In this document: positions 1 to 10,597 of the stretch, in pieces
Numbering within the stretch: position 1 is the stretch's first letter
Layout of the letters: each line of letters starts with the position of its first letter
Assembly (NCBI GenBank): GCA_029168955.1
Contig: JAPDOI010000954.1
Coordinates: forward strand, 183,686 to 247,685
DNA from: Aplectana chamaeleonis
Lineage: Eukaryota; Nematoda; Chromadorea; Rhabditida; Cosmocercidae
Direction: 5' to 3'
DNA length: 64,000 bases
Translations under genes and position numbers: made by a program
Notes under the pieces: model-generated
Told to the model about the DNA's origin: nothing
The model's database searches: none
The model's input: the letters and a program-made list of their open reading frames with translations, nothing else

Positions 1-555
1 CGGTCTGAGGCTATTACCTGCGGTATCAACACGCCTCCAGATGGATCGCAAGGTCAACCTGGAGGACGGCGGATGGACGCCAGTTACTAATATTCATCTC
101 CCAGTAGCAGTTAGTTACCCTGTTCCATTCTAGATTGCCTTCCCCTTCTTTTATTTTTCTCCCTGTAGTTCAAAAATTTTCCTTCTGTATTAGTCCTGCA
201 TTATATCACTCCTCCTTAGTTAAATCCCCTAGCTAAAACTCTTTTAGATAGTATTTTCTCTTCTAAACATTTCTAGTTCAATAAATCAACAATTTTCCTC
301 ATTTAGTTCTCATTTGGTAGCTATAATAGATCCTATTCTATTCATATAATCCTCTCTATCTTAGTTTCTCTTCTTTTAGAACTCTTTTCCGTCAAAATTT
401 CATATTTCTCCCTTTAACTCTAGTATCTGTAGTTATTCCTGGTAGTAGTTCCCTAGTTTTGACTCGTGTTTACCGGTGTTATTGTCTGGATTCCTGTCTA
501 TTCCAGTCAATAAAGTCAAAATAGTTTGGATTCATTCCAAACTTAATCCAGTTTT
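1..555. other. Unassigned pyrimidine-rich stretch
   Basis: No gene is recognisable. From about 120 to 475 the plus strand is rich in T and C, as in the longer tract at 8.7-10.5 kb. The short open frames here have no domain I recognise. It could be the edge of a repeat that begins outside the window. Confidence 0.4.
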
Positions 556-559
556 CATC

Positions 560-660
560 GGTGTTAGGCCTGTAGTAAACCCGCCGTTCTGGCGAGCTCC
601 TCAGGAATGTTGTTGGGTGACCCCGAAATTTTCGAACCGCAGTCTGGGGAGGTCGAAGAC
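560..660 (+). repeat. Dispersed repeat, inverted copy at 8640-8715
   Basis: The stretch beginning GGCCTGTAGTAAACCCG and running through GAGCTCCT to the GTGACCCC region is matched in reverse complement at 8640-8715, where the same two blocks occur with intervening differences. The function is unknown; the open frames over it are short and have no known domain. Confidence 0.45.
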
Positions 661-889
661 AACGATTCAATAGTTCGTTGCCGATTGACCACCCAAATCG
701 CTGTCGAAAGCTCCGAATGATTAGGATTCATCCCAATTTTTGAAGTTAATATTACATTTACGAATTATTAGAGCATTGTAGAGCTCTAGGAAAAGGATGT
801 ATTCTTACTCACAGCAAACAGTGGTGCTTAATACACTTTTTGACCTTTCTAGGACATTTGTGATGGATCAAACAGTGCTTGAAAGAAAG

Positions 890-1088
890 AACACTCGGAC
901 TTCATCTAATATCATCACTACTACTAATACTTTTATCAATAAATTTATAAACGCTTCTTATTATTGCCGCTGTTATTATTTTAATACCAATATCATTATT
1001 ATAGTCAATTTTCTTATGATTATTAGTATTATTGTCATTTTTCATTTTTTTAGATCAATACTGTTATTATCAATGTTGTTATCGTTAC

Positions 1089-1161
<73 letters not shown>

Positions 1162-1427
1162 CATTATTATTATAAATATCATTAATTTTAAAATTATTAT
1201 TAGCAATAGTTTAATCAACACCTTTATTGTTACTATAATCTTCAGTAGCACTGTTATTAACTATCTCAAGTATTGCTGTATCTATTATCATTACTATCAC
1301 TTATATTATTATTACTAATACCATTATTGCTGCTTTTAATAATTATCAATATTACTTTTGTTATTGCTACCGTTATTATTATTACTATTATTGTTATTAT
1401 TATTAATATTCTTATTATCATCATTAT

Positions 1428-1509
<82 letters not shown>

Positions 1510-1575
1510 GACCATTGTTATTATTATCGCTACTATTAATAGCATTACTATTATTATGACTATTATTGGTATCAT
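890..1575. repeat. (ATT)n microsatellite, long and partly decayed
   Basis: Two pure ATT/TTA runs (about 1081-1163 and 1424-1509) are embedded in roughly 690 bp of imperfect NNT triplets. The poly-isoleucine, poly-tyrosine and poly-asparagine frames over it are artefacts of the triplet repeat. Confidence 0.95.
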
Positions 1576-1883
1576 AATCGCGGCCGGTCGTCCCAAGTTT
1601 ATGACGACCATCACGGCTCGCCCTTGAGCATCTTTCATAGTCCTCACCGTGAAGCGCGGCACGCGCGGGATTAGCGTTGGACTACGAAAGTTTACGGGAA
1701 ACAACTATAAAATCTCCGGCGGTGCGGGTCAAAGTTGGGCTACAAATCTGACTTGCACATAAATTCTCGGCTTGCATTTGCGTATGCGGTAGTGTAGGTT
1801 AGGCCCAGAATTATTTACGTTGGAGTGGACTTAAAGTGAGCAGCGAGCATTGATCCAAATGGTGAAACTGTCATGGCAGTTTA

Positions 1884-2305
1884 AGCCTAGTTTTGACTGC
1901 ATCGCTGCCGTTTTTCATCGCAGCGATTTTGTACCCGCTGCTGCAGCGATGTAGCAGCGGCAGCGATTCTGTTCATAGTGCATAGCCTCACGGATGATCG
2001 AAGAAATTCAATCAATCAGTGAAATTAATGGCTGATAGTTACCAATAACACGTTTCGACTCGTAAGCACTGATATCGTCATGCGAAAGGCTCAAAGTTTA
2101 CTAGACGAAACGTGTCATTAGCTGGCAATCGCTCCATCGCTGCCATAATAGCAGTAAAACACAGGATTTCGTCGCCGCGACCCAGCGATGTAGGACGTTT
2201 GCCACGAAGCGATCACAATTGGAGCGGCTTTCCATTACGCGCGATGAAAAAGGAGCAGTTGTTCCTCGCATGGCCGCAGCGACCGCCTGCAGTCAAAACT
2301 AGGCT
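1884..2305. mobile_element. MITE with 18-bp terminal inverted repeats and TTA target duplication
   Basis: AGCCTAGTTTTGACTGCA at 1884 is repeated as an exact reverse complement ending at 2305, and TTA flanks both ends (1881-1883, 2306-2308). The interior has many CAGCGAT/ATCGCTG words in both orientations near the ends and no transposase frame. TIRs plus a TWA duplication are the signature of PIF/Harbinger (Tourist-like) non-autonomous elements. The superfamily call is an inference; the boundaries are read directly. Confidence 0.75.
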
Positions 2306-2616
2306 TTAGGCGGTGCTGTATGAACGGCACAGGCGTTGAGGACTTTCATATTCCGCCGCGCTTACCGAGCGTGCGTTGAGGGCTACGGAAGATGCCTTAC
2401 CAACAAGCCTGTGAGAACAGCCTTCACCGAAAGTTCTCTGTTTATGACAGTTTAACGTAATTATACCTACAGAGCTCGTAACACTTCAGCTCATAATTTT
2501 TTATTCTACTGTGACTCCGGCAGCAGAAACAATTTTTCTGAGTACCAAGGAGGTAGTCCTTCAGAAAAACATGGCTACATAGACTTTATTTCACTCCAAG
2601 TGAACTCCTGTTTTCG

Positions 2617-2712
2617 ATTATCACAGCGCGGAGCGGTGGCTTTTCCGTCGGAACCTCCTTATCACTAGCTATATTTCACGGAGGCTCACCGCCCCGCTGC
2701 TGGTGATTATCG
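2617..2712. repeat. Short inverted repeat (foldback)
   Basis: The sequence TCGATTATCACAGCGCGGAG near 2615 pairs imperfectly with GGGGCGGTGAGC and neighbouring bases read as the reverse complement of 2685-2712. The arms are about 25-28 bp with a 40-50 bp loop. It is probably a MITE remnant. Confidence 0.5.
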
Positions 2713-2715
2713 AAA

Positions 2716-4020
2716 TCCACAGGTCATTAGGGGTATTCCAGAGTCTAGGTGATTCTGGCAATTAGGTCTGGTCGTTCAATTGCTAACAAGAAAGCGCACT
2801 TCACGGCAAGTCTACGCGATGGTCCCTTGCTCCTCGGAGCCAGCCATTTCGAACCTTTTGACACTGACATTTTCGTATGGAATGTTAAAGGCAGGGTTCG
2901 CGATTGAAACGACTTTTGAGCTCTCTTCATGGGAATGTAGATTTGCTCTTCAAAAAAAAAAAGTGAAGATACCTGCGAAAATTCGCATAAAAAACGCTAA
3001 AAACCAAGTACAACAGCTAATTACAGGTGCCGGCCGGCCCCCCCAACTAACGAGATTTTCATTAATGCTTGCTTATTCGCCTTTTATTTTGCTGTTAAAC
3101 TAGTCAAGAGTCTCCAGTAATGCTCAGAAATTACCTTAGAAGCAAAATAAAAGTTGACAAAACATCCTTTTAAGCAAATCCCGATAATTGGGGCGGGAGG
3201 GAACCAAGCCATAACTTGTCCCAGAGCGTTTTTCTCCAATTTTTTACTCATTTTTACTTTTGTGATGACAAGATTCACCATTCCATGGGGATAGCACAAC
3301 AACCGATTTTATCGAGAACCCTGCCCTTAAGGTGTTGAATGCCTGCCCACCAGTATTTTAAAGTCATTCTAGCACTAGTATTCCAGTAAAAATTAAAAAT
3401 AATCATGTATTTTGAAGCTATGGCAAAAAATCGAGTTCATCGGTGGGCGAGCACTGGGTAGACGCGGTCTCCTAAGTGTAGATCCCCACCTCATTGTTTC
3501 TTCAAAGCGTCAATCACCAGCCGTGAATCTAGATTGATGAAACCTTATTCTGCACTCAAACGACTCTTCTATATCTTTGGTTTGATCGCGCATTTTATTC
3601 AAGCGACAAACGTGGTGCTAAGATAGATTCAAACACATAAAAATCCGCACTTATTTATTTCCGGTAAAACAGCACATTAAACATATGGCATCAAAGTGTT
3701 CTTCTTGAACGTCATGCTGTTCCTCATATTCTTCATCCCGACAGCTATCAAAAAAAACCTGAAAACATGTGCCATTAATTGACCAATAAACGGTAAAACC
3801 AATGACCGTTCTCTACTATTTATTAATTGATAAAGGTCACTATTAATAAATACACATTTTCCTTCCCCTCTGCACTGTGCTACAACGATAAATTTATGCC
3901 ACCTCGATTCAAAAATTTTTCGCGCCTCAGCAAACGACTACCTTGGCCCTGCTTCATCAGCGATTCTGGACCAGGAAATACCCTTCCCACATGCAGTTGG
4001 CATGAATCGTACTGTTATGG
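2716..4020. other. No gene recognised
   Basis: AT-rich sequence with only short frames on both strands. I see no domain, no tRNA-like cloverleaf and no clear terminal repeats. A short GC-rich patch (GGCCGGCCCCCCC) lies near 3030. Confidence 0.45.
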
Positions 4021-4021
4021 G

Positions 4022-4143
4022 GTTTTTAGAGTTCCACCGCGGCGCGGCGCGACGTCATGATTCACATGCGCATCGACGAGCGGCGCGTTATCGATCGACG
4101 CCCACAGAAAACATCTCATCACGCCGCAATGGAACTCTAAAAG
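4022..4143. mobile_element. Short TIR element (about 120 bp)
   Basis: TTTTAGAGTTCCACCGCGGCG-type sequence at the left is matched in reverse complement by CGCCGCAATGGAACTCTAAAA at the right, about 20 bp per arm with one or two mismatches. The interior has GACGTCATGATT and GC-rich words but no coding capacity, so it is MITE-like. Confidence 0.6.
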
Positions 4144-4180
4144 AGGCCTTACTTCTGGTTCCTTCTTGCCAAAGTGGAGT

Positions 4181-4243
4181 GCGTTGACGCACACTCGGTG
4201 CACATAGGTTATGACATACGTGCACAGGCTTTTTGCCAACGCG
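4181..4243. repeat. Palindromic 60-bp repeat, copy 1 of 3
   Basis: The left arm contains GCACACTCGGTGCACA and the right arm TGCACAGGCTTTTTGCCAAC, which pair imperfectly. Similar sequences occur at 18855-18913 and 19867-19957, so this is a small dispersed foldback family. Confidence 0.55.
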
Positions 4244-4669
4244 AACTACGCCGTCCAGAAGAAATCAAAAATTACCGAGCAATCCGTGCCGACCACCTAT
4301 GAATGATACTTCGAAAAAAAGGGATTCAGCACCAAAGAGAGTGAAATTCGATTTGTCTCATGAAACATTGTGGAGGTCAATGAGGTGGCAGTGTTTCTCA
4401 AAACGCGCCCTAGCTCCCTCCTGCTGATGGAGAACCGTTGTTTTCTCTATAATCACTCAGACAAACCATCACTCGGAGCGGCACCGGAGAGCGATCGAGC
4501 GACGCTGTCTCTCCGTTCCGAGCGAGAATTATCCATCTACTCGGGCCACAGCAGTCACTCTCCGGGCGACCGCAGTCCCGCTCGGAGCGACATTCAGTCG
4601 CACTTGGCACTGCGGTCGCTGTCCGAGCGATTTTCGAAATTCTCCCCTATTTTTTCTTTAAATCAGAAA

Positions 4670-4935
4670 ATATGAATCATCTCGAGAGGTGCATGGGCGT
4701 TCCACGGCAGAGAAAGCCCCACCTCAATCCGCAACAAGGGCGTAACCTTCGCCGAGCTTGCGGACCGCGGCGAAAACCGCCCCATCCCCCAGCCGTGGGA
4801 TCCTCTCTTCCCCAGCGGTCAAAAATATGCTGGCCACCGGAGGGCGACTCGAACTCACTTTTCAGGGCCGGTATCAGAATGCCGAATGAGGACTCGAGTG
4901 AGATGAGGCACCTTTTATACCTGCAGTGCATATAA
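4670..4935 (-). repeat. Dispersed repeat carrying a TATA box, copy 1
   Basis: Read on the minus strand it has GGTATAAAAG, then GCCTCATC, then GAGTCCTCATTCGGCATTCT, followed by a GC-rich body. The same order occurs on the plus strand at 32285-32520, including the later GTTACGCCC word. It could be a pol II-transcribed retroposon or a small gene family. No protein domain is seen in the short frames. Confidence 0.5.
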
Positions 4936-5700
4936 TAAACACATAAGGACGTGATCATTCGCTTTACCATGTTTTTTCATGTCTGACACTGCACCACGCA
5001 CCTTTCAATGGTCCCTCGGATGATAGAAAACGGACTGAAAGGCAGTGTTCACGATAATCTTCAATCTTGAGATTATTCGCTATATTGATTAAGTGGCCCC
5101 CGGGTAGAACTAAAATGACATTGAAATTGAGAAAAACGCACCAGAAGTATACGAAATCCTTGAGTATCACCCAGCCTCTTCACTCTCACTGGAACTGTTT
5201 GTTGTGACAATGAAATCTTTTGTGGAACCGTATTTTGCAATTCTCTACTCTCTGTTGCTTCGTACTTTCCCCAAATCCAAGTTAATATTGTTTTTTTTTC
5301 TCGAAAATATTGTTCCCTTTTTGATTAGCCCCATTTCTCACAGGTGACAACCACCGTGAACATGTTCATCCAACGGGACAACTAGTCCAGGCCAGCCAAT
5401 AATGTCACTGAAATAAGACGTTTTAGTGCGTTTCTCGCCGTTTCTTCGTAATTTTGGTAACACTTGATTGCCAACGCATTTTTTTATGTGAAAAACTCGG
5501 GGACGAAAATCATCGTGAACACTGCCTTCAAGCTAAAAAACCGTGGGGGGAAATCGCACTGGCTGTATTCACGGAAGCGAAAGAAGACAGAAACTCTTCG
5601 GTTGATCCGATATTCCTGTCTGAGTACAGAAAGCGAAAAGACAAGGAAAAGAAACGGAAATCCATTAAGCAAGGGACGCCGTGATTGCTCGATTTGGCCT
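4936..5700. other. Unassigned; possible coding remnant at 5454-5684
   Basis: The word AAGGCAGTGTTCACGAT at about 5040 recurs in reverse complement near 5505-5525, so this is part of an inverted repeat. The frame at 5454-5684 (+) ends in a lysine/arginine-rich tail (KRKDKEKKRK) and a stop, which resembles a protein C-terminus, but I recognise no family and cannot exclude chance. Confidence 0.25.
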
Positions 5701-5704
5701 GCAC

Positions 5705-5975
5705 ATAAGCCGTGACGTCCTGTACACTCCCTCTTTGGTCCCGTACACTTTTTTACGACGTCGGAAGCATTCTCATTTGGGTTTCGCATTCTGCCACCGG
5801 TGTCCTGCGCACTCCCACTGCGGTTCCGCTTACTACAAGCTGCGTCCGGCGCACTGAGACTGGGGTTCCATACACTTCATCCGGCGCCCGGCGCACTCCC
5901 ACGGTGGTGTCATATACCTTACCCGGCGTCCGGCGCACCACCGGTCGCCCTCGGCCGCTGTCCGGGCGATGACGT
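5705..5975 (-). repeat. Decayed minisatellite of the GGAC/GACGTC superfamily
   Basis: Alternating GTCC-TGTACACTCC, GTCCGGCGCAC and CCCACTG words recur about every 20 bp. In reverse complement these are the GTGCGC/GTGTGCAGGAC half-units of the 29.8-kb array. Divergence is high, so I infer an old array. Confidence 0.6.
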
Positions 5976-5984
5976 CATAATTGG

Positions 5985-6385
5985 GAGGAGCCGGTCCCGC
6001 TCTCAGCGATTGTTTGCCTGAGCATGAGTATATGATTCCCTCATAATTTACAAAAATGCAATTGAGTAAGTAATGAAGATCAGACTAGCTCAGACTAAAT
6101 GAAGAAAACAAATGTTGGAAACTTGGAAAATTTTCAGGACAGGGTGGACCTAACGCTATGAACACGCAGAGGGTGACGCCCTTTCATTCTCTAATAATAC
6201 TTTAAAAGCGAAAGAATAAGAAAAAATTCGAAAAGTTACCTATTTCGAAAGATGATGCATGTCTGCCAAGCCTGCTCATCTGGTTGGGACTCCATCCATC
6301 GCTCATATACCTGAAACACCACAAAATCTGCTACAATGAAGGAATTAGTGCCTGAAAATCTGTGTAACCAAATGAATTTCGAACC
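5985..6385. other. No gene recognised
   Basis: Mixed AT-rich sequence. The left edge (CTGTCCGGGCGATGACGTCA) resembles GC-rich words at 4610-4635. No domain, RNA or clear repeat structure was seen. Confidence 0.4.
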
Positions 6386-6388
6386 ATT

Positions 6389-6848
6389 TGAGGGCTACGG
6401 TCATAGTTGGTTGAGAGAAACGCCGTAACCTGCAGTGGCCAACCCGGTCAATACCTATGAAAAACGTGGACGAAGGAGGTTGAAGAAAACACCCGGTGTT
6501 TTCTTCAACCTCCTTCGTCTATATATACACAGAATACCCTATATATATACAGAATAAAACGAAAGCAATCACTCGTTGGACGCTATTCAAGCCAGCGTGT
6601 CCCACCCGTGGGACACGTTATACGCTGACGCAATACTGCACGCGGTCCAAACGTGCAGCCACCCAAAATTAGGCATGGTCGTGAACGGGTTAATCATATG
6701 TATCGACCGGGTGGGTGTTGCTGGGTATTGGGGGGGGGGGTGTTGGAGGGATACACCGGGTGATTTTTGCATCCCATTTCCAATTCTTTCTGTGTGTATC
6801 GACCGGGCTGGATACGTCGACTCATCCAACTCTGACAGGGGCCTGAGA
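6389..6848. mobile_element. Degenerate Tourist-like MITE, related to 31124-31753
   Basis: The left end (CTACGGTCATAGTTGG) and right end (CCAACTCTGACAGGGGCC) form an imperfect TIR. The stretch 6660-6850, with TATCGACCGGGTGGGTGTTG and GATTTTTGCATCCCATTTCC, is the reverse complement of the left part of the MITE at 31124. The interior holds a perfect 25-bp palindrome (6469-6519), a smaller one at 6597-6616 and a run of ten or more G at about 6731. Confidence 0.6.
6469..6519. repeat. Perfect 25-bp inverted repeat with one-base centre
   Basis: The left arm begins GACGAAGGAGGTTGAAGAAA and ends ACACC. After one central C the exact reverse complement follows. It forms an uninterrupted hairpin or cruciform of 25 bp. 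Confidence 0.9.
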
Positions 6849-6859
6849 TATCGTCAATC

Positions 6860-7420
6860 TCTGGTTGAGACAAGCCGCGACTCTGCTATGATATCTCTAC
6901 CATTGAAACCGAGCGGTTGTTTTTGAGAAAACAATGATAGGGTTTCAGAAACAACCGCTCCGCTTCCCGGGTTGCGCGATAATAGCTATGACGCAGCTTC
7001 CTCGAGATAATATGCAAACCATAACGCGGAATAACGGAGCTACAACACAATAAATTCACTGCTCCTGCCGAAATAAAACAAGGATATTGAATTCGCGAGT
7101 CAACCCCCTTCCACCCCCTCGGGGCGAGGTTATAGTGAATTTTAAAACGCCAAACGAAAGCTGCGAACCGGAATATTACTTCTCGATGTAATATTTCGGT
7201 CCGCACTCGAAGATAACCGTTGCTGCAACCCCCACGTCATGCAATATCGAACTGGGACCACGGGTAATAATGTTGGGGCCACGGGGCTATCCGCAACTGC
7301 GTACAGGAAATTCGCTCCGATAGAGACAGTACTGTAATCTCGCGAAAAAGGAAGAACGACCATAATTCTCATTCTCAGCACCGAAATCACCTCAAAGTAC
7401 GAAATTTCAACAAAAAAAAG
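6860..7420. other. No gene recognised; small hairpin at 7166-7203
   Basis: GAACCGGAATATTAC and GTAATATTTCGGTCC form a short hairpin around TTCTCGAT. Several overlapping open frames extend through this region and into the next foldback, but without recognisable domains. Confidence 0.4.
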
Positions 7421-7607
7421 GCTATGTGGGATGGGGGGGCACTGTGGTGCGACGCACTTGGCCACGCCCATTTTACCGCGCCGTACTAAATTTGAGCACC
7501 TACTAGGGATTTCCCTCCCCTGCCAAATTCGAGAGAGTCGTTGCGGCACGGAAAAATGGGCGCGGCCAAAAGCGATACAACAGTGCCCCCCCCCCATCCC
7601 ACATAGC
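7421..7607. mobile_element. Palindromic (foldback) element
   Basis: GCTATGTGGGATGGGGGG at the left end is mirrored by CCCCCCATCCCACATAGC at the right. The arms continue inward through GGCCACGCCCATTTTACC-like sequence, matched by GGGCGCGGCC. The central loop is about 40-60 bp. The open frames on both strands here are shadows of the palindrome. It is a MITE-type foldback of about 190 bp. Confidence 0.7.
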
Positions 7608-7609
7608 AC

Positions 7610-8640
7610 CAAAAAACCTTTGTTCGCTGGAATCAGAAAATCGAAGCTCACCATCACGGCGGTTGTGGGGGAGTGGGGAGAGGGTGTTTCTCGTAGTTTT
7701 CCACTTTTGCGTGCACCTGAATCCGTCCAAATGCGCAAATGTGTTTTGGGTTTAGCCTCACCTCCCTGAAAACAGGGCCTGACTTGGATCCTTTCTCAGG
7801 GAAATCGGTTAGGGTTGGGTTTCTAAGAGGTGACGAACAACTCGTCCACTGCGTCCATTTTACAGCACGGATATGCAACCCTAATTGGGATTACCTTTTC
7901 TTTTGAAGTAGTAAAGACTCTCACACGCACATGGAAATTTCACACTCGCGGAGGTTTCAATACCTCCCCTCGAGATCCATGAACACCCTGCACACATGGA
8001 CGAGTTACATCCCGCAGCTACCGTGACGGTTAGCTGCGAGTGAATCAGAAACGCGGATTGGCGCCGACAATGGTAAGGATAATTTCACTTTAAAAAAAGA
8101 ATTAAACATAGAAGTGTAATAAAAAAATCACCTGAATATCGTCTAGTGTCCTCCTTATTCTAGCAAAAAAGCACACACATTGCGATAAAAAACCATTTAA
8201 GCCTGAAATTTTCACACAAAATATTACGGAGCTGCAATCACGAGTGAAAACGAGGGTAGAAATTGTTAGTATCAAAATCAATCAAAAACACAGACAGATA
8301 TACACCGAAAAAAACACCAGGAATCATACAAAGAAGAACACGAATGAAAACCTGCCAAATAAATTTCAAATTGTCCGCTTTCGCGCCGCGCTACCGTAAC
8401 TGACGCAATATTGCAGACAAGTTCGTCACGTTTTTGTGAGTTGGTCCGGGGCAACTTAAAAAATTATGGGGACACTCTCCGCGAGAGGCGCACTATCTCG
8501 CGTGCGTCTGGCCGAAATTTATGGAGAGCTCCTTAGATAATTCTAGGGAGAGCACCTGTCTCGAATATTATGTGACCAGAAAACTTTTTGTCTGACGACC
8601 TTCGTATGTTTTAACATACGATCACCATTTTTTGTGAAGT
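7610..8640. other. No gene recognised
   Basis: AT-rich sequence with short frames only. The 7620-7880 frames look protein-like in length but lack any domain I recognise. The stretch 8640-8715 is the inverted copy of the repeat at 560-660. Confidence 0.35.
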
Positions 8641-8699
8641 CACCAGAAAACTTCTCGATTTTACGTTCAAAGGAGCTCGTCAGATGTGTCGTCGGGTTT

Positions 8700-10505
8700 A
8701 CTACAGGCCTTAATCGAGTTAAAACTTGTATTATCACCTTATTCCAGTTATCAGCACCAACAACCTTCTAGTAAGGTTTATTTCTCTGCTTCCTGTGGTG
8801 GTAGACGGCTTCTATTGGTAAATTACCCTCAATCCCGTCTCTTCTATCAACGTTTCCTTCAAAAACCCTCTTTCAAAATCCTACAGTACTTTCGTAGTTC
8901 GTGTCGTTTGACCGATGGGTCCTACCACGATGGCGCATATTCACGTGGGAGACATCGATCGGTGACGTCACAAATGCGAAATTCTGATTTCCGCGTCACT
9001 CCGACGCATTCACTCCTCTTAACCTGCTTTACATATAGTTTATTTCATTTCCATGTATTTTTTTTCTCCTAATAACTTCCTCTACCATCACACTTATTCC
9101 AAGTTGGTCCTTATTTCAGTTTCTTTGCATTATATGTTATATTACTTCAGCGTTGAATTCTCGCATCATTCCAGTCCCCTTTCTACCCCTTTCTTTGCGA
9201 GATTCATATTACTTCAGTTGTCCTTCTCTTTCCCCAACTTTTTTCATTATTCTCTTCTTTCTGTTTCTTCATCTTCCTCATTGTTCCTTTCTCTGTCATT
9301 CATTGTCCTAAATTCCTATTTCTTAACCCCTTTTCCCTTCATTTTTTACTTCTAGAAATTTCTATTCGCCTCTCACCCCACTCGACCCTTGGTCACCTCC
9401 CATTGGTCGGGGCCGCCCCTTACGGTAATCGGCCCCGCCCATCCCTTTTCCTATCTCATCTTCTTTTCCTAATTACCCTTAAATATTTCCAAAATCTGTA
9501 CTAGTATTTACCTTTCTCTTCTGTCATCCCATGTAAATTTTAATCCAACACTCTATCCTTCTTCCCCTTTTCTTCTTCAAATTCTTCTCCAAGAGTACAA
9601 TTTCCTTTTTTTCATCCAAATTTCAAAAATATTATTTTCCTGCAAAATTGCCATTTTGTGTATCCTATTCCCTTCTCCTTTTCACAGATTTTTACAAAAG
9701 TCCATTTCCTTTCTACAATCCGTTTCTCCTTCTTCCTATACAAATTTCAATCTTACCCATTTTTTAACCCCGTTCTTTCTATTCAATTCCTTTCGTAGTT
9801 TATCTCCTTTTTATTCTAGTACACCAAAAATAATATATATTTTTTCCTTTCTCCTCGTTGTTCCACCTCTCTTTTTGCTTTAAAATAGGACCACATCTTC
9901 CTCTTTTTTTCTCTCTTCTCTTTTTTCTTTCTCAAAATCCTCCTTCTATTACAATTTTTTTCTCATCAATTCTCCTTCTACCTTACATCTACTAGCTCCC
10001 CCTTTATTATGTATTTTCCCCTATACCCTTTCTTTCTCCTTTCCTTCTTCCCTTTTCTTGGTAGTAAAAACACAAAACTCCTTTTTTTCTGACCTTAATT
10101 ATTTTTTATTCCTTCCATAATCTGCCCCATATTTATTCAAAAAATTCAAAATCTCAAATTTAAATTTATCTCACATATACCCTTCTCTATTATTATATTG
10201 CATCAAACCCGTTTTTATCCTTTCCCCCTCATCGACCTTCAATTTACTCTCATTTCCCCTTCCTTCGCTCTTAATCCCTATTTCTATTCCACTCCTCTCA
10301 TTCCTTCCTTTCCTTCTCTCTTATCTTCTACTTCCATTCCATCCCTTTTTTCTTTTTTTTCCCTTACCCTCTCTTTTTCTCTCTTTTCATTTTCCATCCT
10401 GTTCTCATTTTTCTTGCCTCTTTCTCTTTTACATCTTCACATTTTTCCCTTTTTTTCTTCCTTTTTCTGTCACCCCCGTATTTCAGTTACCCTTCCTACC
10501 GCTGT
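8700..10505. repeat. Long polypyrimidine-rich tract
   Basis: About 1.8 kb whose plus strand is dominated by C and T, most strongly at 9040-10500, with words such as CTTTTTTTCTTTTTTTTCCC and very few G. It lies immediately upstream of the gag-like frame. Translated frames here are rich in Ser, Phe, Pro and Leu because of composition only. It could be the untranslated leader of the gag-bearing element or independent low-complexity DNA. Confidence 0.7.
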
Positions 10506-10597
10506 TCGTGTTCTTAGTTCATGCCTCGCACGTTTTGCTTATCAAAGCATTATTTTCAGTGCTTCGGTATTCATACTGTGCGATTTCAACAACAACG

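Noticed and set aside
797..1704. Poly-Ile/Tyr/Asn proteins
   Set aside because: They arise from the (ATT)n microsatellite.
4800..4900. tRNA-like B-box (GAGTTCGAGTCGCC on the minus strand)
   Set aside because: No acceptor stem, anticodon arm or A-box in the right place; the sequence is part of a dispersed repeat with a TATA box instead.
7142..7738. 198-codon minus-strand frame
   Set aside because: It crosses a palindromic element and has frames of similar length on both strands; no domain is recognisable and no splice or start context supports it.
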